Assembly (NCBI GenBank): GCA_963678675.1 | Contig: OY783195.1 | Span: 22,778,387 to 22,842,386, forward strand | DNA: 64,000 nt | From: Xiphydria camelus | Taxonomy: Eukaryota; Arthropoda; Insecta; Hymenoptera; Xiphydriidae | Direction: 5' to 3' | Shown here: piece after piece, positions 22,424-34,183 of the stretch | Position numbering within the stretch: position 1 is the stretch's first letter | Layout: each line of letters begins with the position of its first letter | The notes under the pieces: generated by a model | Told to the model about the DNA's origin: nothing | Databases searched by the model: none | Seen by the model: only the letters and a program-made list of their open reading frames with translations | Program-made: the position numbers and the translations under genes

Positions 22424-25305
22424 GGGGAGAGTAGTACACAATGATACAGAGTACACAATGAAACATGACGATTATTTCGTTTAAATTTGCCGCCAGAATT
22501 TCAGCCGCGCTCTCGCGGGACGCCCTTGAACCTGCCGCATTTATCACCGGCAGTTGGCGTTAAAACTCAGTACAGTTAAGACGGCGTGCAGAGTGTTGTT
22601 GTTTCATAAGTCCGAAATTTAATATTCTAACCTGCTTTAAAAAGGTATAGTATCCACAAATCTATACTTTTAATTTGTATTTAATACGATGAATACTACT
22701 TGGGGTATGCTTCTTCTGACCTGCAAATGTAGTTGCAAAAAATAGCTAGGGCTAGCAGCTACAGCAATTTAAAATTTCAAGCGAATGGTAGTACACAATG
22801 AAACAATTACTAGTGGTACACAATGGCACATGTATCATTCTGTACCATCCTACTTCTTGTAACAGGTTTACCATGGTGCGCAAGAAGAGAGAGCGAACAA
22901 GGGCAAAATTTACAGCCCAACAAATGACGGCAGCGGTTGCAGAGGTAAAAAATAACCACACACCTTATCGGATTGCTGCAGAAATGTTTAACGTGAAATT
23001 TCCAATTTTAAGAAGATATTTTTTAAAAGAAAGAGACAATCCAAATTCGAGAATGGTTCCCAATTATGCTGTAAGATTGATATTTACAAAAGACCAGGAA
23101 GAAGCGCTGTGTGATTACATTAAAACCTGTAGTAAAATGGCATTTGGATTAAATACATTCAAGGTTAGGCAGTTGGCATATGAAATGGCTCGTAAAAATA
23201 ATATTGTTACGCCAGAGTCTTGGGAAACTAACAAATGCGCAAGCAAAGACTGGTTGCGCGCATTTTTACAAAGAAATTCCACGTTGAGTTTAAGAAAGCC
23301 CGAAGCCTGCTCATTATCAAGGCTTACTTCTTTTACCAAACCTAATGTGGATAGGTTTTTTTCTAATTTGGAGGAAGTATATAAAACATATCCACTAATT
23401 CTTCAAGAAATCCGCATATACAATTTAGACGAGACGGCTACTACAACGGTACAGCGCCCTCAAAAGGTAGTGCCACAGAAAGGGGTTAAGCAATTGAATC
23501 AATGTACAAGTGCGGAAAGAGGACTGTTGGCTACTACTTGTGCAATAATTCGCACAAATGGAACCTTTTAACCACCAGCGATGGTGTTCCCTCGCAAAAA
23601 ATTGAATATGCTTATGTTGAACGGGGCACCACCGGGAACACTGGGCCTAACTAATCCAAGTGGCTGGATGACAGCTGAACTCTTCATCAAAGTCTTAAAC
23701 CATTTTATCAAACACTCTGGTACAACTAAAGAAAATCCATCTCTATTAATATTAGATAATCATGAGTCACACGTATCTTTAGAGGCAGCAGAAATTGCAA
23801 AATCTAATGGTGTAATAATTTTAACCCTTCCGCCTCATTGCAGTAATAAAATGCAACCTCTAGATAAATCGGTGTTCTTTTCCTTTAAGAGCTTCTATAA
23901 CAGTGCAATAGATGCATGGCTTTTAAATCACCCTGCCGTTCCTATAACATTGTATCAAATAGCAGGATATGTTGGTGTGGCTCATTTAAAATCGATGACT
24001 CCTGAAAATATTACGAGCGGTTTTAAATGTACCGGGATCTACCCTTTTGACAAGAACATTTTCACTGAAGCTGATTTTCTATTATCGTCGGTTACTGATA
24101 GAGATGAAAACAATTTAGAAGAAATGGAAACAAGAAAGACGTTAGTGGTAATACGTGAAGGTACAGATGAAGGGGAAGATTTATCTTCTCAGGAATTAGG
24201 CGGCTCTTCAGCTTTAAATGTTGCTTCTACATCAAATGCAAACCCATCAACTTCCACAGAAATTCAGGCTAGTGTGCGAGATGGGCAAAACAGTGCAATG
24301 GAAATCACTTCTACATTAAATAGTAGTTTTATTACTCCGGCTGAAATGCAAGGTTTCCCTAAAGCTGCTCCAAGAAAAAACTTAAAGCGAGTAAGAAAAA
24401 CAAAGAAGAGTATAATATTAACCAGCTCGCCAGAAATCAAGAAACTTTCTTACAAAACAGAAAAAAAGAAAACACCCAAAATGGCAGCAATAAAAAAGGT
24501 AAAACGAAATATATCAGCAATATTAGACAGTAAAGAGTGCAAGAAAAAAACTAGAAAGAACGAGGGAATGATAGATGAAACGGATACAGAAACAGAAGAT
24601 GAAAGTTTTGAGCTTATGGACTCCTCCGGCGAAGAACTAACTTTAGCTAAGCTACAACATCATATGGCGCGGGAATATAATATTGAAGAATCTCACACAA
24701 TAATTGACGATAGCACAAATGTTTTAAAAGATGCTTTTGTATTGGTTAAATTTGAAAATAATATTCATTATGTTGCCAAATTTCTAGAATGCGATGGAAA
24801 TATGGAATTTGAGGTTTCATATTTAAGAAAAAGTGGCAAAATTTTAAACTCTTTTTATTTTCCGGATGTTCCTGATATCCATACAGCTATGAAATCGGAT
24901 TTTGTTATGTTATTACCGAAACCTATTGCCACAAACAATAAAAGACTTTCTTGTTATTACAAATTTGGATTAGATTTTCACAATATGATTGTACGCTAAT
25001 CAATGCTTTGTCTTAAAATGTATGTTTTTTATTTGAGTACATTTTCATTATAAATTTTAATATGTTTTATTGTGTACTACCTTATGTTTCAATGTGTACC
25101 ACTGATAGTACACTATGATACAAATGCAACTGTTTTTTTTGTGAAATTTTTTTCTCCTTGAATAAATTTACGTAATTTATTATGTCACATATTACATGTT
25201 AAACCCTAAGGTATAAATAACACATACTAAGCATATGTTTAATTGACTCGTTTATGAGTTATGATTTATAATTTAAAAATTGTATCATTGTGTACTACTC
25301 TCCCC
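22424..25305 (+). mobile_element. pogo-family DNA transposon, nearly intact, TA-flanked
   Basis: The TIRs are GGGGAGAGTAGTACACAATG at 22424 and its complement ending at 25305, and TA lies on both sides (22422-22423, 25306-25307). The element is 2.88 kb, with one transposase gene carrying a single stop. The motif GTACACAATG recurs near each end (left about 22434, 22450, 22791, 22810; right inverted about 25068, 25091 and 25288), probably as subterminal transposase binding sites. High integrity implies it is the youngest layer in this nest. Confidence 0.92.
22873..24999 (+). pseudogene. pogo-type transposase (DDE_1 family) with one in-frame TAA
   Basis: The likely start is the ATG at 22873 (MVRKKRERTR). 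An ATG at 22798 is in frame but lies within the repeat-rich leader. It would cut and paste the element at TA targets. An N-terminal Psq/CENP-B-like helix-turn-helix (residues ~10-60) is followed by a second HTH (~90-150). The catalytic core has D186 in NLDET, D295 in ILDNHESH and D331 in QPLDKSVFF, giving a DD35D spacing. A long acidic/basic linker and a C-terminal segment end at 24999. The sole defect is a TAA at 23569-23571 (residue 233) in the GTF-x-PPAMVFPRK block; frames before and after agree. Full length would be about 708 residues. It could be an active source apart from that stop. Confidence 0.9.
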
Positions 25306-25319
25306 TACATAAGAAAATT

Positions 25320-25495
25320 AATCCACTTCCATTTGTTCATTGTTACAAGCGAAACATTCGACTGTTATAATGCTTTGCTTTTTACAAATATTCCTGTCGC
25401 ATTTTTGACATATTATTTTTGTTCTATTATTTTTATGTTTGCCATACATGTAACATATGCCAGGCTTTACATCATCTCTAACAGATTAATTATTG
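25320..25495 (-). pseudogene. piggyBac transposase C-terminal Cys-rich domain fragment
   Basis: Minus-strand translation gives a stretch with spaced cysteines and a basic patch (ICQKCDRNICKK, then VECFACNNEQ), like the zinc-binding CRD at the end of piggyBac transposases. The expected His after ICKK is replaced. Nothing of the DDD catalytic domain precedes it. Confidence 0.55.
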
Positions 25496-25896
25496 TTCTC
25501 TTTATATTTTTCCAAGAATATTTGTAGATCTTTAGGAAGATTTTGAATTCCAGTATTGCACTCACTAAGCCGTTTTCAAAAAATGAGGATACTCTTAATT
25601 TTTGTCTGAAAAGCTATATTCTGACATATTCGAACACGACATATGTTCTGTCGAGTACGACGATATAAGGTTTCCTGAAATTATCTCCTACTGTAGGAGG
25701 TATATGCATAAAAAACACATACGCGTAAACAGTATGTTTTGAGATGACGAGTGTGCTATTTGAATTAATTTCAAGTTAATGAGTCACATTGTATAACCTA
25801 AACACATTTCAAACATTTGCATTTTATATTGATCTAAGGGTTAGTACTGAGGGGCAAGGAGAGGGGATAAGTGTCAAACATTGAGGATAACATTTT

Positions 25897-25974
25897 TCAT
25901 TCATCTGATTCAAGAATGTAGTCTGAGTCTGAATCAGTTTCAAAATCGTCCCCGGTCTCTTCCTCAAAACTCAT
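25897..25974 (-). pseudogene. acidic piggyBac-like transposase N-terminus fragment
   Basis: ATG at 25974, 25 codons rich in Asp, Glu and Ser (DDFETDSDSDYILESDE), then TGA. Short acidic/serine N-termini are usual for piggyBac transposases. Its orientation matches the Cys-rich scrap 400 bp downstream on the same strand, consistent with an internal deletion. Confidence 0.45.
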
Positions 25975-26529
25975 TTTTACTTAGTGTTTTTAAAATATAA
26001 TAATAATTCTATAATTTAATGAACTAGAAAGGAGTTATGAGAAATTGATTATTGATAATAATTAATTAATAATTAATTAACTTATTAATTAAAAAGGCAT
26101 ATTTTATACTTACGAAATAATCAACACTCTGATACCAACTGCACTGTCACACGGTGTGTTATTGAGATTATAGCATCCGTCAAAAACGCGCGAATTTATT
26201 TACACTAACCGTACGGGCCGTTCTGACAGACCGCTACATTTTCAATTGAAGACAATTTCTGCGATTTAACGATAGAAAAAATGGAAAACTCCGTGTACGT
26301 GCTGGAAATGATGAAAGATGAAGCTACTAATTTTTTTGAATTTTTTCATTCAAAATTACAATTAGTTATACACCCGAACCGTTTAAATAGCGGTCCCACA
26401 GACCGACAGTTCCGTGTAAAGGTTAAGTTGTAAAAAAAGTTGTATTTTTATGTAAAAATATAAAATATAATAATCTCTTTATTCCATTCCTTATTCGTTC
26501 TTTCTGTACAAATATTTTACTACCTCCTA

Positions 26530-28215
26530 TCAATCTCCATCACGATACTCCCCAAACCGCTCCCGCATAATTTGTTTTTGCACTCTTTCTCCTATGGCTC
26601 TAGGCCCTTGAGCCCTCCGCTGGTTCCCTTCCTCCCCATTTTCGTACTCCAAATTGCGATGATTGCGGGGATCTCTGACTTCCTCTTCCTCATAAAATTG
26701 TTCCGCCGGGAGTTGATATCTTAGACGCATGTTATGTATAATACCACAAGCGTGTACAATACGCCCTGCCAAATCTGGTTTGTACAGTAACACCCGTTGG
26801 TACGACAGGCACCGCCAAGTCCCTTTAAAAATGCCGAAAAACCGTTCCACAACATTCCGTGCTTTACAATGGTGATTAGTGTAATGAAATTGGCGAGTGT
26901 CTTCGGGGTAGTTGGGTATAGGTGTCATCATCCATGATTCCAATGCAATCCCTGCATCTCCTGAAAATATAATTAAAGACTGCAGTTACTCTTCCACCCT
27001 TCTTTTCATTATTATTACATAATATATTTATTTTACGGATTAGTTTAGAAAGAAAAAATGGAATATGCTGAAGTATAAATGAAACTATATTTTTTTATGA
27101 ATGCTTTGATGTAATTCCTCCCAGTACAAAAAAATAAATAAAAATGAAAGACAAATAATTGCTTTTAAAATGTAATGGCAACTGACATTACAGAACAGTG
27201 TACATTGCTCTATTGCGTATTATGATGATGGTGACATAATTTGGTGTTTGTAATAATCAAAATTTGACATAACTTCGGTCTTACCTATGAGCCAAGCTCT
27301 CCGTTCTCCACGCTCTCTCTCGTTGTAATATAATTCCATTACCCGTCTTACAGGGGACTGATTCCAAATGTAGGCATCACTCCGTGCTCCTGGCCACCGG
27401 GCCTTAATGTCCAACAATTTTAAATCAGGATCAACAACCTACAAAAAAATAATGCATTAAAAATATAATTCTTAATTAGTATTTTTTTAAGTTTATTTTA
27501 GTTTATTAATTACTTACTGCTTGCACATTGAGGCAATGTTTACCATGGTGATTAACATAAGCCTCCTCATCAGCTGTTGGTGCTATAATATGCATATAAG
27601 TGCAGTCAATAGCTCCCAAAGCTCCCTCAAATGGTTGTGGTGCATTAGCAAATTTCATTTGTGCTTGGTATCTCTCAGCTGGTGTCGTAGGGAACTTGAT
27701 TTCCTCACGCAGGAATACTTGGTTGATAACGTTAGTCACGCTGTGAATGCATCTACTCACACTGAGTTGGCTGATAACAATAGTAATATTGTCACCAACA
27801 CAATTCTGAAAACTGCCGGTGGCATAAAATCTCAAGGCAGTAAGAACCTGTAACAGAAAATGCATTGTATGTTTGCACCTTGAAATACATAGGTGGACTT
27901 GCAAAAGACAACTACAGCACACATGCATTAAATATTTCCAATAGTTACAAAAAAAAATACAGATAATATTAGCTTTACTTGTATTTCTGGTGGAAGCCCT
28001 GTAGCTCTACGTCTTGTAAGAAAAGCTCGTATCCTATCAGTAAGATCGAAAACAAGATTTGGACTAACTCTAAGTGTCCATTTTGTTCAGGGGCATTTCA
28101 AATGGATTCTGAGCATCTCTTAGTTGTCTTCGACGAAGACGTTCTTCAACTCTACTTGCCCGCTCTCTCAAAACAAGCAATTCCCAAGCTAGGAATCCTT
28201 CAGCCATTCTTCAGT
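26530..28215 (-). pseudogene. HARBI1-like PIF/Harbinger transposase, four exons
   Basis: Exons on the minus strand are 28215-27979, 27847-27518, 27438-27285 and 26960-26530, all with GT..AG borders and consistent phase. The catalytic triad of the DDE nuclease is readable: Asp in GAIDCTYMHI (exon 2), Asp in IG-DAGIALESW (across the exon 3-4 junction) and Glu in NVVERFFGIFKG (exon 4). The block ARWPGARSDAYIWNQS corresponds to the conserved region between the first two Asp. The C-terminus is acidic then basic. The only break I see is a one-base frameshift in exon 1 near 28090 (between EMPLNKMD and LRVSPNLVFDLTDR). It is paired convergently with the Myb-like gene at 20815-22255. The start ATG gives MAEGFLAWE. 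Confidence 0.85.
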
Positions 28216-28331
28216 GCTATAAAGATTAGAACAAAGTTCATATGTTCGAATCTAAGTACATAGAACCTACTTAAAATAGGTGTTTGGGCGCCGGGCCGTG
28301 CGATCAATGCTAGATCTCCGCGGGGGGAGCG

Positions 28332-28549
28332 TAAAGGCTCCCACAGACCAACGCGGAAAATTCGCAGCGGATTCGTGACGCAAAGTTCGCAGCGATTCGC
28401 ATGATATTGTTTTCACTGCGGTAAATGGACACATTCACACCCGCACGATTTCTTTCGTATCAGACTGCGGATTCCGCCATGAATTTTGCTGCGAATCTGT
28501 CACGAATTTTCCGCCACGAATTTTCCGCGTTGGTCTGTGGGAGCCTTTA
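28332..28549. mobile_element. 218-bp hairpin MITE, TAAAGG...CCTTTA ends
   Basis: Perfectly paired termini (TAAAGGCTCCCACAGACC and complement) with GC-rich subterminal CGCGGAAAATTCG motifs, nested just inside the left TIR of the larger element. The subterminal CGCGGAA/TTCCGCG style resembles Harbinger-derived MITEs; TA edges leave a Tc1-like origin possible. Confidence 0.75.
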
Positions 28550-29180
28550 GACATTTTAAAAATATTCCATCACAATCATGATTACAACAGCAAGCTGCTT
28601 ACCTTATTACTTTTATTGGGAGATATGGGATATTTGGTTTATTAAAACTCCAGGAAATATCTTTTCTTTCTTTCACACTTAACTGCGTTTAACTGCGATC
28701 ACTTTCACTGCCTGCGCTAGACTAAGGCACCACGAACGAAAAAGGTCTTGGTCCTCTGGATCACTTGTGACTCATACTTATTAAAAAATGATCTCTGTTA
28801 AGAAACAGAGACTGTAATTTGACTCCTCGCAAACCAAACATCCAGACTAGGGCCAAGCGTGGGAAAGACAATTCAACCTAGCACATCTTGCAGATAATAA
28901 ATGAATTTATATAAGAGGTGACATTGATTCATTTTTGTAACAATTTTCATCAAATATGCCAACAATTTTCGTCAGCGTTCGAGGCGTTCGAGGCTGATTA
29001 CGGGCCTCCGAGGCGGCGGTCGCACGGACGTCTTCTGGCGGTTGGGAACGCCATTTGGCGTTCGCGATGGTGTACAGAATACCGATCGGCGTTCGTCGGA
29101 CGGTCCTACGAACGCCACGAACGAACGCTCACGAAAGACCATACAGAATGCGCCTACTGGGGAGCTAATCACCTTCCTAG

Positions 29181-29297
29181 CCAATCGGGGCGCATCCATC
29201 AACTCCCACTAGTTATAGCGTCACTCTCAAGCAACCAATTAGAGCATACCGCATCACCCACGCTATCCCCACTAGCTATTAGTTGCAATGTATATAA
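29181..29297 (+). promoter_or_regulatory. CCAAT-TATA promoter motifs in the 1.5-kb TIR element
   Basis: CCAAT at 29181-29185 and TATATAA at 29291-29297, followed by a CAGTCAGC-rich stretch near 29340-29370 that could hold the start site. It parallels the motif order at 2168-2242. Confidence 0.35.
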
Positions 29298-30311
29298 ATC
29301 GCTACCGAATGCATCTTCTCCAATGTGCAAATGTGCCTCAGTCAGCATAGTGATCAGTGCCTCAGTCAGCCAGTCTATCCAGCGCATTCAGGTTGTAAGT
29401 CCTTCAACTCATCATTCAATTCACCTAAGTGTATATCCGTTATACTTAAGTGACAAGTCAGTTAACTTGCCAACCAAGGCACACCAGTGTAGTGTATCGT
29501 ATACAGTGCATTCGGAACAGTTAATTATAAACCACGGTTAATTATCACCTGTATCTCTTTAATTCGAATATATTAATAGTAATATATAGTGAGTGCAGTG
29601 TCGAATCAATCAATTAACCGCTCGGTTTAACTCCCTCTCACCACTCGTTCGAAATCAATCATCGTGGAACCTCAAAATCCGCCTTGCGGTATGTTTGGTC
29701 AGTAGCCGTGTCACGAACGAGTGTCCGCGGGATTTAAGACCCCGCGGAGATCTAGCATCGATCGCACGGCTGCCAAACAGGTATCAATAAAAACATGAAT
29801 TGAAATTGAAAAAAAATGTCGATATAGTTGTATACTTTTTTAGATGTTAAGTAAACAATTTCAATTTTCTTCAACACCTTTTTAATATTTGAATGTTCAA
29901 AAGTTACGTTTTCAAACTTTCAGTTTCAAAAGTTAGTCATATTTTGTCGCCCGGGTTCCCCAACCTCCGTAAAGGAGAGCGGGGAACACTGGGTGAGCTC
30001 CAACCGGGCGCGTCTCCAGGTGGCGGATAGGAGGGTGGCCAGGTGACAGAAGTGGATCGCGTTTGCGGACCACGGAAGGCCCTGGTTAGCGGGTGCCATA
30101 CAGCACTTCGGCGCTAAAGCCCCGCCGCGGACCAGCTCCCCAAGCCAGAGGTGTAAGCTATCGTGCCGAGGGCTGGATGGCACTGGGGTCACAGTATCGA
30201 AAACGATGCCCTTGGGGAACCAGGCGCCACCCCATTGTATTTAGCCTTACCCCCGCATGGCAGGCTCTGCGGGGGCGGACCCTATAATTCCTGCCTACTC
30301 GTGGGAACCAC

Positions 30312-31785
30312 ATGAATGACATAAACACAAATTTAAACTTATTGCTAGAGAAACCAGCAGGTGGGGAGGCTTCTATGGAGGCAGCCCCATCTGTGGAAGA
30401 AACGGTCGAACGGCAGTCTCTGGTAGGCGATGGGGCTTTGGCCTCATTGACGGCCAGTTGTCTGTCACTAAATGAACCCCGGGAGTTTGAGACTGGTGAA
30501 GATAAGGCAGTAGCCGAAAATTCCGAGGCCTCGACCCCCAAAAACAGGAAGAAGAGCCGTTCGGGGGCGGCGAAGAAGAGGGCTCGCAAAGCCAGACTGG
30601 CTGAGCTCGGGACCTCTTCGACGCCTAAACCGGAGGTCAAGACAGGGAGGTCGTCTGTCGGTGGGAGAGGCTCAGCCAGTGGGCAACCCCACACCGACGG
30701 AAGACCAAATGTTCCCTCGGGGGGGACCGACGGTGGGAACCGTAAAAGGGCCCGACCGTCGGATGGCACTCCCCCCGAGGCACATAACAAGCCCAAAAGA
30801 AGCAGGGTTTTCCCAAGGCCTGCTTCCTTTGGGGAGGCGGTGGCAATGGATAAGAAGGTGGCAATTGTTCCAACCGGATATCCTGAGGCCACCTTTGATC
30901 CAGGTCAAGGGGACCTCGTCGTTCTGGCGCTCGGACGAGCTCTGGACTCCGTACCCATGGGGGCGGAGATCCCGCGCTTCGACGGCTACAGAATTGAACG
31001 GGGGCTCCTTTGGATCACCTGCCCCTCTGAGGAGGCAAAAGCATGGCTGAGGATGTCGGTCCCGGCCTTGAGGCCTTGGGAGGGCGCTTCTCTGACCGTG
31101 TTGGAGAGGGAAAACCTTCCAAGGCTTCACAAGATGATGCTGGTGATCCCGGGTATCCCGGAGGAAACTGGCGTCGTCTTGAAGAGGCTGGAAAGACAGA
31201 ATCCTGGCCTCCACACCCAACTCTGGAGGGTGTGGGACAGGAGGGTCGAACAACTCTCTGTCCAACTCGTCTTGGGCGTTGACGATAAGTCCCTGAAGCA
31301 GCTAAAGGAGGGGGACCTAAAGGCTCACCTCGGCGTTGGGCGGGTACTCTTCAGACAGGCTCAGTCCGGCGCACGGGGGGACACGGGGCTCCCACGACAG
31401 CTGCAAAAGCGCCACAGGAAGGCAAGAAGGAGGTATCGGGGGGGGAGGTCCTAGGGTCACTGAGCCAATCCTGGCACAGGGGTCCGTTCCGACCCCGATA
31501 CCCGGCCCTTCGAGCGAGGTCGCGGATCGGGGCCCCGCCGCGGGGACCTCCGGGGGTAAACCCTCGGAGTCCTCGGGTGGGGCACTGGATCCGCCCCAAG
31601 AAACCGCCCGCAGACAGAGGGGAAGACCCTCCATGGCCTGCGCGGTGGTCAAGGCCGTCCAGACGGAGACCCGGAAGGGAGTCCAAAAGACCCTTGAAGG
31701 GATACTGACTGGCTGGTCTTCCTCAACTCGAGAGGATGCCGTTTCGGCTACTCCCGAGAAGAGGAGGGGGAGGGGGGCTCGCTAG
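30312..31785 (+). pseudogene. ORF1 protein of non-LTR element II
   Basis: The ATG at 30312 opens 380 codons. A low-complexity, basic N-terminal half (KNRKKSRSGAAKKRARKARL near residues 78-97) is followed by a folded region from about residue 160. That region contains repeated hydrophobic blocks with RYRIERGLLWITCP- and LHTQLWRVWDR-like segments and resembles the DUF4780-type ORF1 domain. The frame stops at 31454, but coding-like sequence (Pro/Ser/Gly-rich, then a basic tail RRGRGAR) continues in another frame to 31785, suggesting a frameshift near 31430. Presumed role: RNA binding and chaperone in the retrotransposition particle. Confidence 0.6.
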
Positions 31786-31841
31786 ACCGGGCCCTCTGAT
31801 TCCCCTGCAATCAGCGAGGACTGACCGACCCATAGTCACCA

Positions 31842-33155
31842 TGGCTATCGAGGGGATCAAATTCTCGCAGATAAACTTGCAACACTGCATAGCGGCCTCG
31901 GCGATTCTTAGTCGAGGCCTGGCAGTAGGGCAAACAGACATAGCCCTGATGCAGGAGCCCTGGATTACGGGAGAGGGCAGGGTTGCGGGGCTGCAACTAG
32001 GGGGTGGCAACCTAGTATGCGCACCCTCGAGGGAGGGCCCGAGGGCCTGTGTCTTTGTGAGTAAAAGATACAGCGCTCTGAGACTCCCAAAATTCTGCAC
32101 CAGAGACCTGGCGGCGGTAAAGATCGGGCTTAGTGTGGGAGGTGGGAGGATCGACGTAGTGATCGGGTCGGCCTACTTCCCGCACGACTCTGAGGACCCT
32201 CCCCCCACGAGGGAACTCAGAAGCCTGATGGACCACTGCAAAAAAGAGGGGCTCCAGTTGGTAGTGGGGTGTGATGCGAATTCGCACCACACCATCTGGG
32301 GCAGCTCTGACACAAACAAGAGAGGTACAGAATTGTTGGAGTACCTCTCGACGACAGATCTCGAGATCCTCAATAGGGGCTCGAGACCTACCTTTGTCAC
32401 CCCCCGTAGACAGGAGGTGATTGATATAACCTTGTGCACGCGTAAGTTGTCCCAAGTGATCAGGAACTGGTGGGTGAGCGGAGAGGTAACACTCTCGGAT
32501 CATCGCCGGATTACTTTTAGCATAGAGGGGGACGCGGGCTCAAGTCCAACGGAGGTATACCGCAACCCTAAGACCACGAACTGGACCTTCTACAGGGAAG
32601 AGCTCAGCGAGAGGCTACGGGACACTCAGAGCGGCTTCCCGAGGACAAGGGGGAGGATAGATGGCGCGGTAGAATGCCTACAAGATGCCGTCATCCAATC
32701 CTACGAGACCGCGTGCCCAACAAAAAGACGCAAGAGTAGCAATAGGGTGCCCTGGTGGAATAAGGAGTTAAATAAACTCCGTAGGGGCACCCGAAGGCTG
32801 CTTAATAAGGCGATGTAAACCGACCGGGATCAGGACTGGGAAAATTATAGGTCTTCCCAGAGGACCTATAAGAAACTAGTCAGATCATCAAAAAGAGAGT
32901 CTTGGAGAGGGTTCTGTGGGGAGCTGGAGGCTTTGCCTCAGGTTACCAGACTACGCAGGATCTTCGTATCAGGACCTCAAATAAAGCTTGATGGACTCAC
33001 ACTCCCTGATGGCAGGGAGGTGAACAGCCATGAAGAAATACTGACGCACCTCTTGGAGGTACATTTTCCGGGCTCTGGCCCCGCGACTCCCCACATCGAA
33101 GAGGATCGATGGGGGGCGGGGCGGGGGACTGGAAGACTGCCGCAAAGGTAGTCAC
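31842..33155 (+). pseudogene. ORF2 part 1 of non-LTR element II: endonuclease and linker
   Basis: The natural start is probably the ATG at 31842 (MAIEGIKFSQINLQH). Endonuclease motifs are complete: QINLQH, QEPW (near 31945), SAYFPHD (near 32170), GCDANSHH (near 32269), IDITL (near 32420) and SDHRRI (near 32497). The linker to RT follows. There is an in-frame TAA at 32816-32818 and a frameshift in a G-rich run near 33112-33125. The frame is then cut by the TIR element at 33159. Confidence 0.88.
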
Positions 33156-33158
33156 AAT

Positions 33159-34180
33159 AGGTGCCCATACACACAGAGGTCGAACTGTCGGTTTGGAACG
33201 GCGCGGTTCAAACCGGCAGTTTTACCTTTCAGTTAGTGGGCGCGCCACGCGCCAGATGAAACTGTCAGGCTGACCCGTCAGTCCAGACCGACGGGAAAAA
33301 CTGCCGCCGTCCACTCTCATGCGTTTTAGCACGACAGACGGAACGTCGGTTCGTACCGCTTAATATCATCCTAATCTAAGTGAAAGCGCTATTTAGGCCC
33401 TTCGTTCACCGACAAGATAAACCGACAATTCTGTGTGTATGGGTATCTATTTAAAAATATCGTCGTAGACATTTGAATTTTTATGTTAATATTTATTAGA
33501 GAAAAATGCTCAAAACCGGCGAATAAGAATTCTGTATGAAGCATGTTGAGAAGTGGTTGAAAAGTATCCGCTAAGTTAAAACAAAACAAAAATCATCGGA
33601 AAATACCAATTTTTAGTGAAGTTAGAGGCATTTGTTTACAAGAGCGCGCGGGCGCTACGGCGCGTATTTATGTACAAAATTCAATATCTCGAGAACTATT
33701 CATCGTAACAAAATGAGATAAAAACCAATCGTTTCGTCTTGAAATTCTCTACATTTTTTCCGCAGCATGTCTCGATAACTTCTCAATAGTTTTCGAGATA
33801 TTTAAAGAAAAAGCCGTACAAAAAATACATTTTTATTAAAAATCAAAAAGCAAACTTTGGCTTTATGTCACACACACACACACATTTGTTCTATATATTT
33901 TTCCGAGTATTTTAAAAAAAGAAAAATTAAAATCGTACACTCTCTTATGAAGTAAAAGCGCAACAAAATCGATTTTCTCAGCACGTCTACTGTCGGTCGA
34001 CACTACGGGTTGATCTGCAGTTTTGCGGCCGGCCGGCCTGTGGCGGTTCGACCTGTCAGTTTTAACCGCGGATTTCTATTCTGCGTTAGTGGACGACGAC
34101 GGTTAAAACCGACGGATCGACCCGACGGTTCGAACTGCCGTTCCAAACCGACAGTTCGACCTCTGAGTGTATGGGCACCT
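33159..34180. mobile_element. 1,022-bp TIR element in non-LTR II ORF2, 3-bp AAT duplication
   Basis: The termini are AGGTGCCCATACACACAGAG and a complement ending GGGCACCT. AAT flanks it at 33156-33158 and 34181-34183. Removing it with one AAT restores the ORF2 frame and gives a gap-free match to the homologous stretch in element I; the alternative 2-bp TA reading also keeps the frame but adds one residue. Each end contains a GC-rich region with short internal palindromes (GGCCGGCCGGCC at 34030). A (CA)n run sits near 33870. It has no ORF. Confidence 0.85.
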
Positions 34181-34183
34181 AAT

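Larger units (their letters stand above)
22252..26426. mobile_element. piggyBac remnant flanked by TTAA, interrupted by pogo
   Basis: TTAA at 22252-22255 is followed by CCCTTCGGC, and GTGTAAAGG precedes TTAA at 26423-26426; inward reading gives CCCTT and CCTTT starts as in piggyBac ends. Two minus-strand coding scraps remain: an acidic N-terminus (25897-25974) and a Cys-rich C-terminus (about 25320-25495). The catalytic middle is deleted. The left TTAA overlaps the stop codon of the Harbinger Myb-like gene, so this element landed inside the Harbinger transposon. The pogo element 22424-25305 later landed inside it. Without the insertion the two Harbinger genes would be about 100 bp apart. Confidence 0.65.
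28281..29779. mobile_element. 1.5-kb element with ~45-bp TIRs and internal promoter motifs
   Basis: The left end TGTTTGGGCGCCGGGCC and right end GGCTGCCAAACA are inverted. Inside them GTGCGATCRATGCTAGATC and CTCCGCGGGG match across the two ends. AGGT stands at 28278-28281 and 29779-29782, a possible 4-bp target duplication. TG..CA edges, CCAAT (29181-29185) and TATATAA (29291-29297) would also suit an LTR, but 45-bp inverted ends do not. It hosts another hairpin element (28332-28549). The class is unresolved. Confidence 0.6.

Noticed and set aside
30158..30892. 244-codon minus-strand frame
   Set aside because: Antisense shadow of the low-complexity ORF1 start of non-LTR element II.
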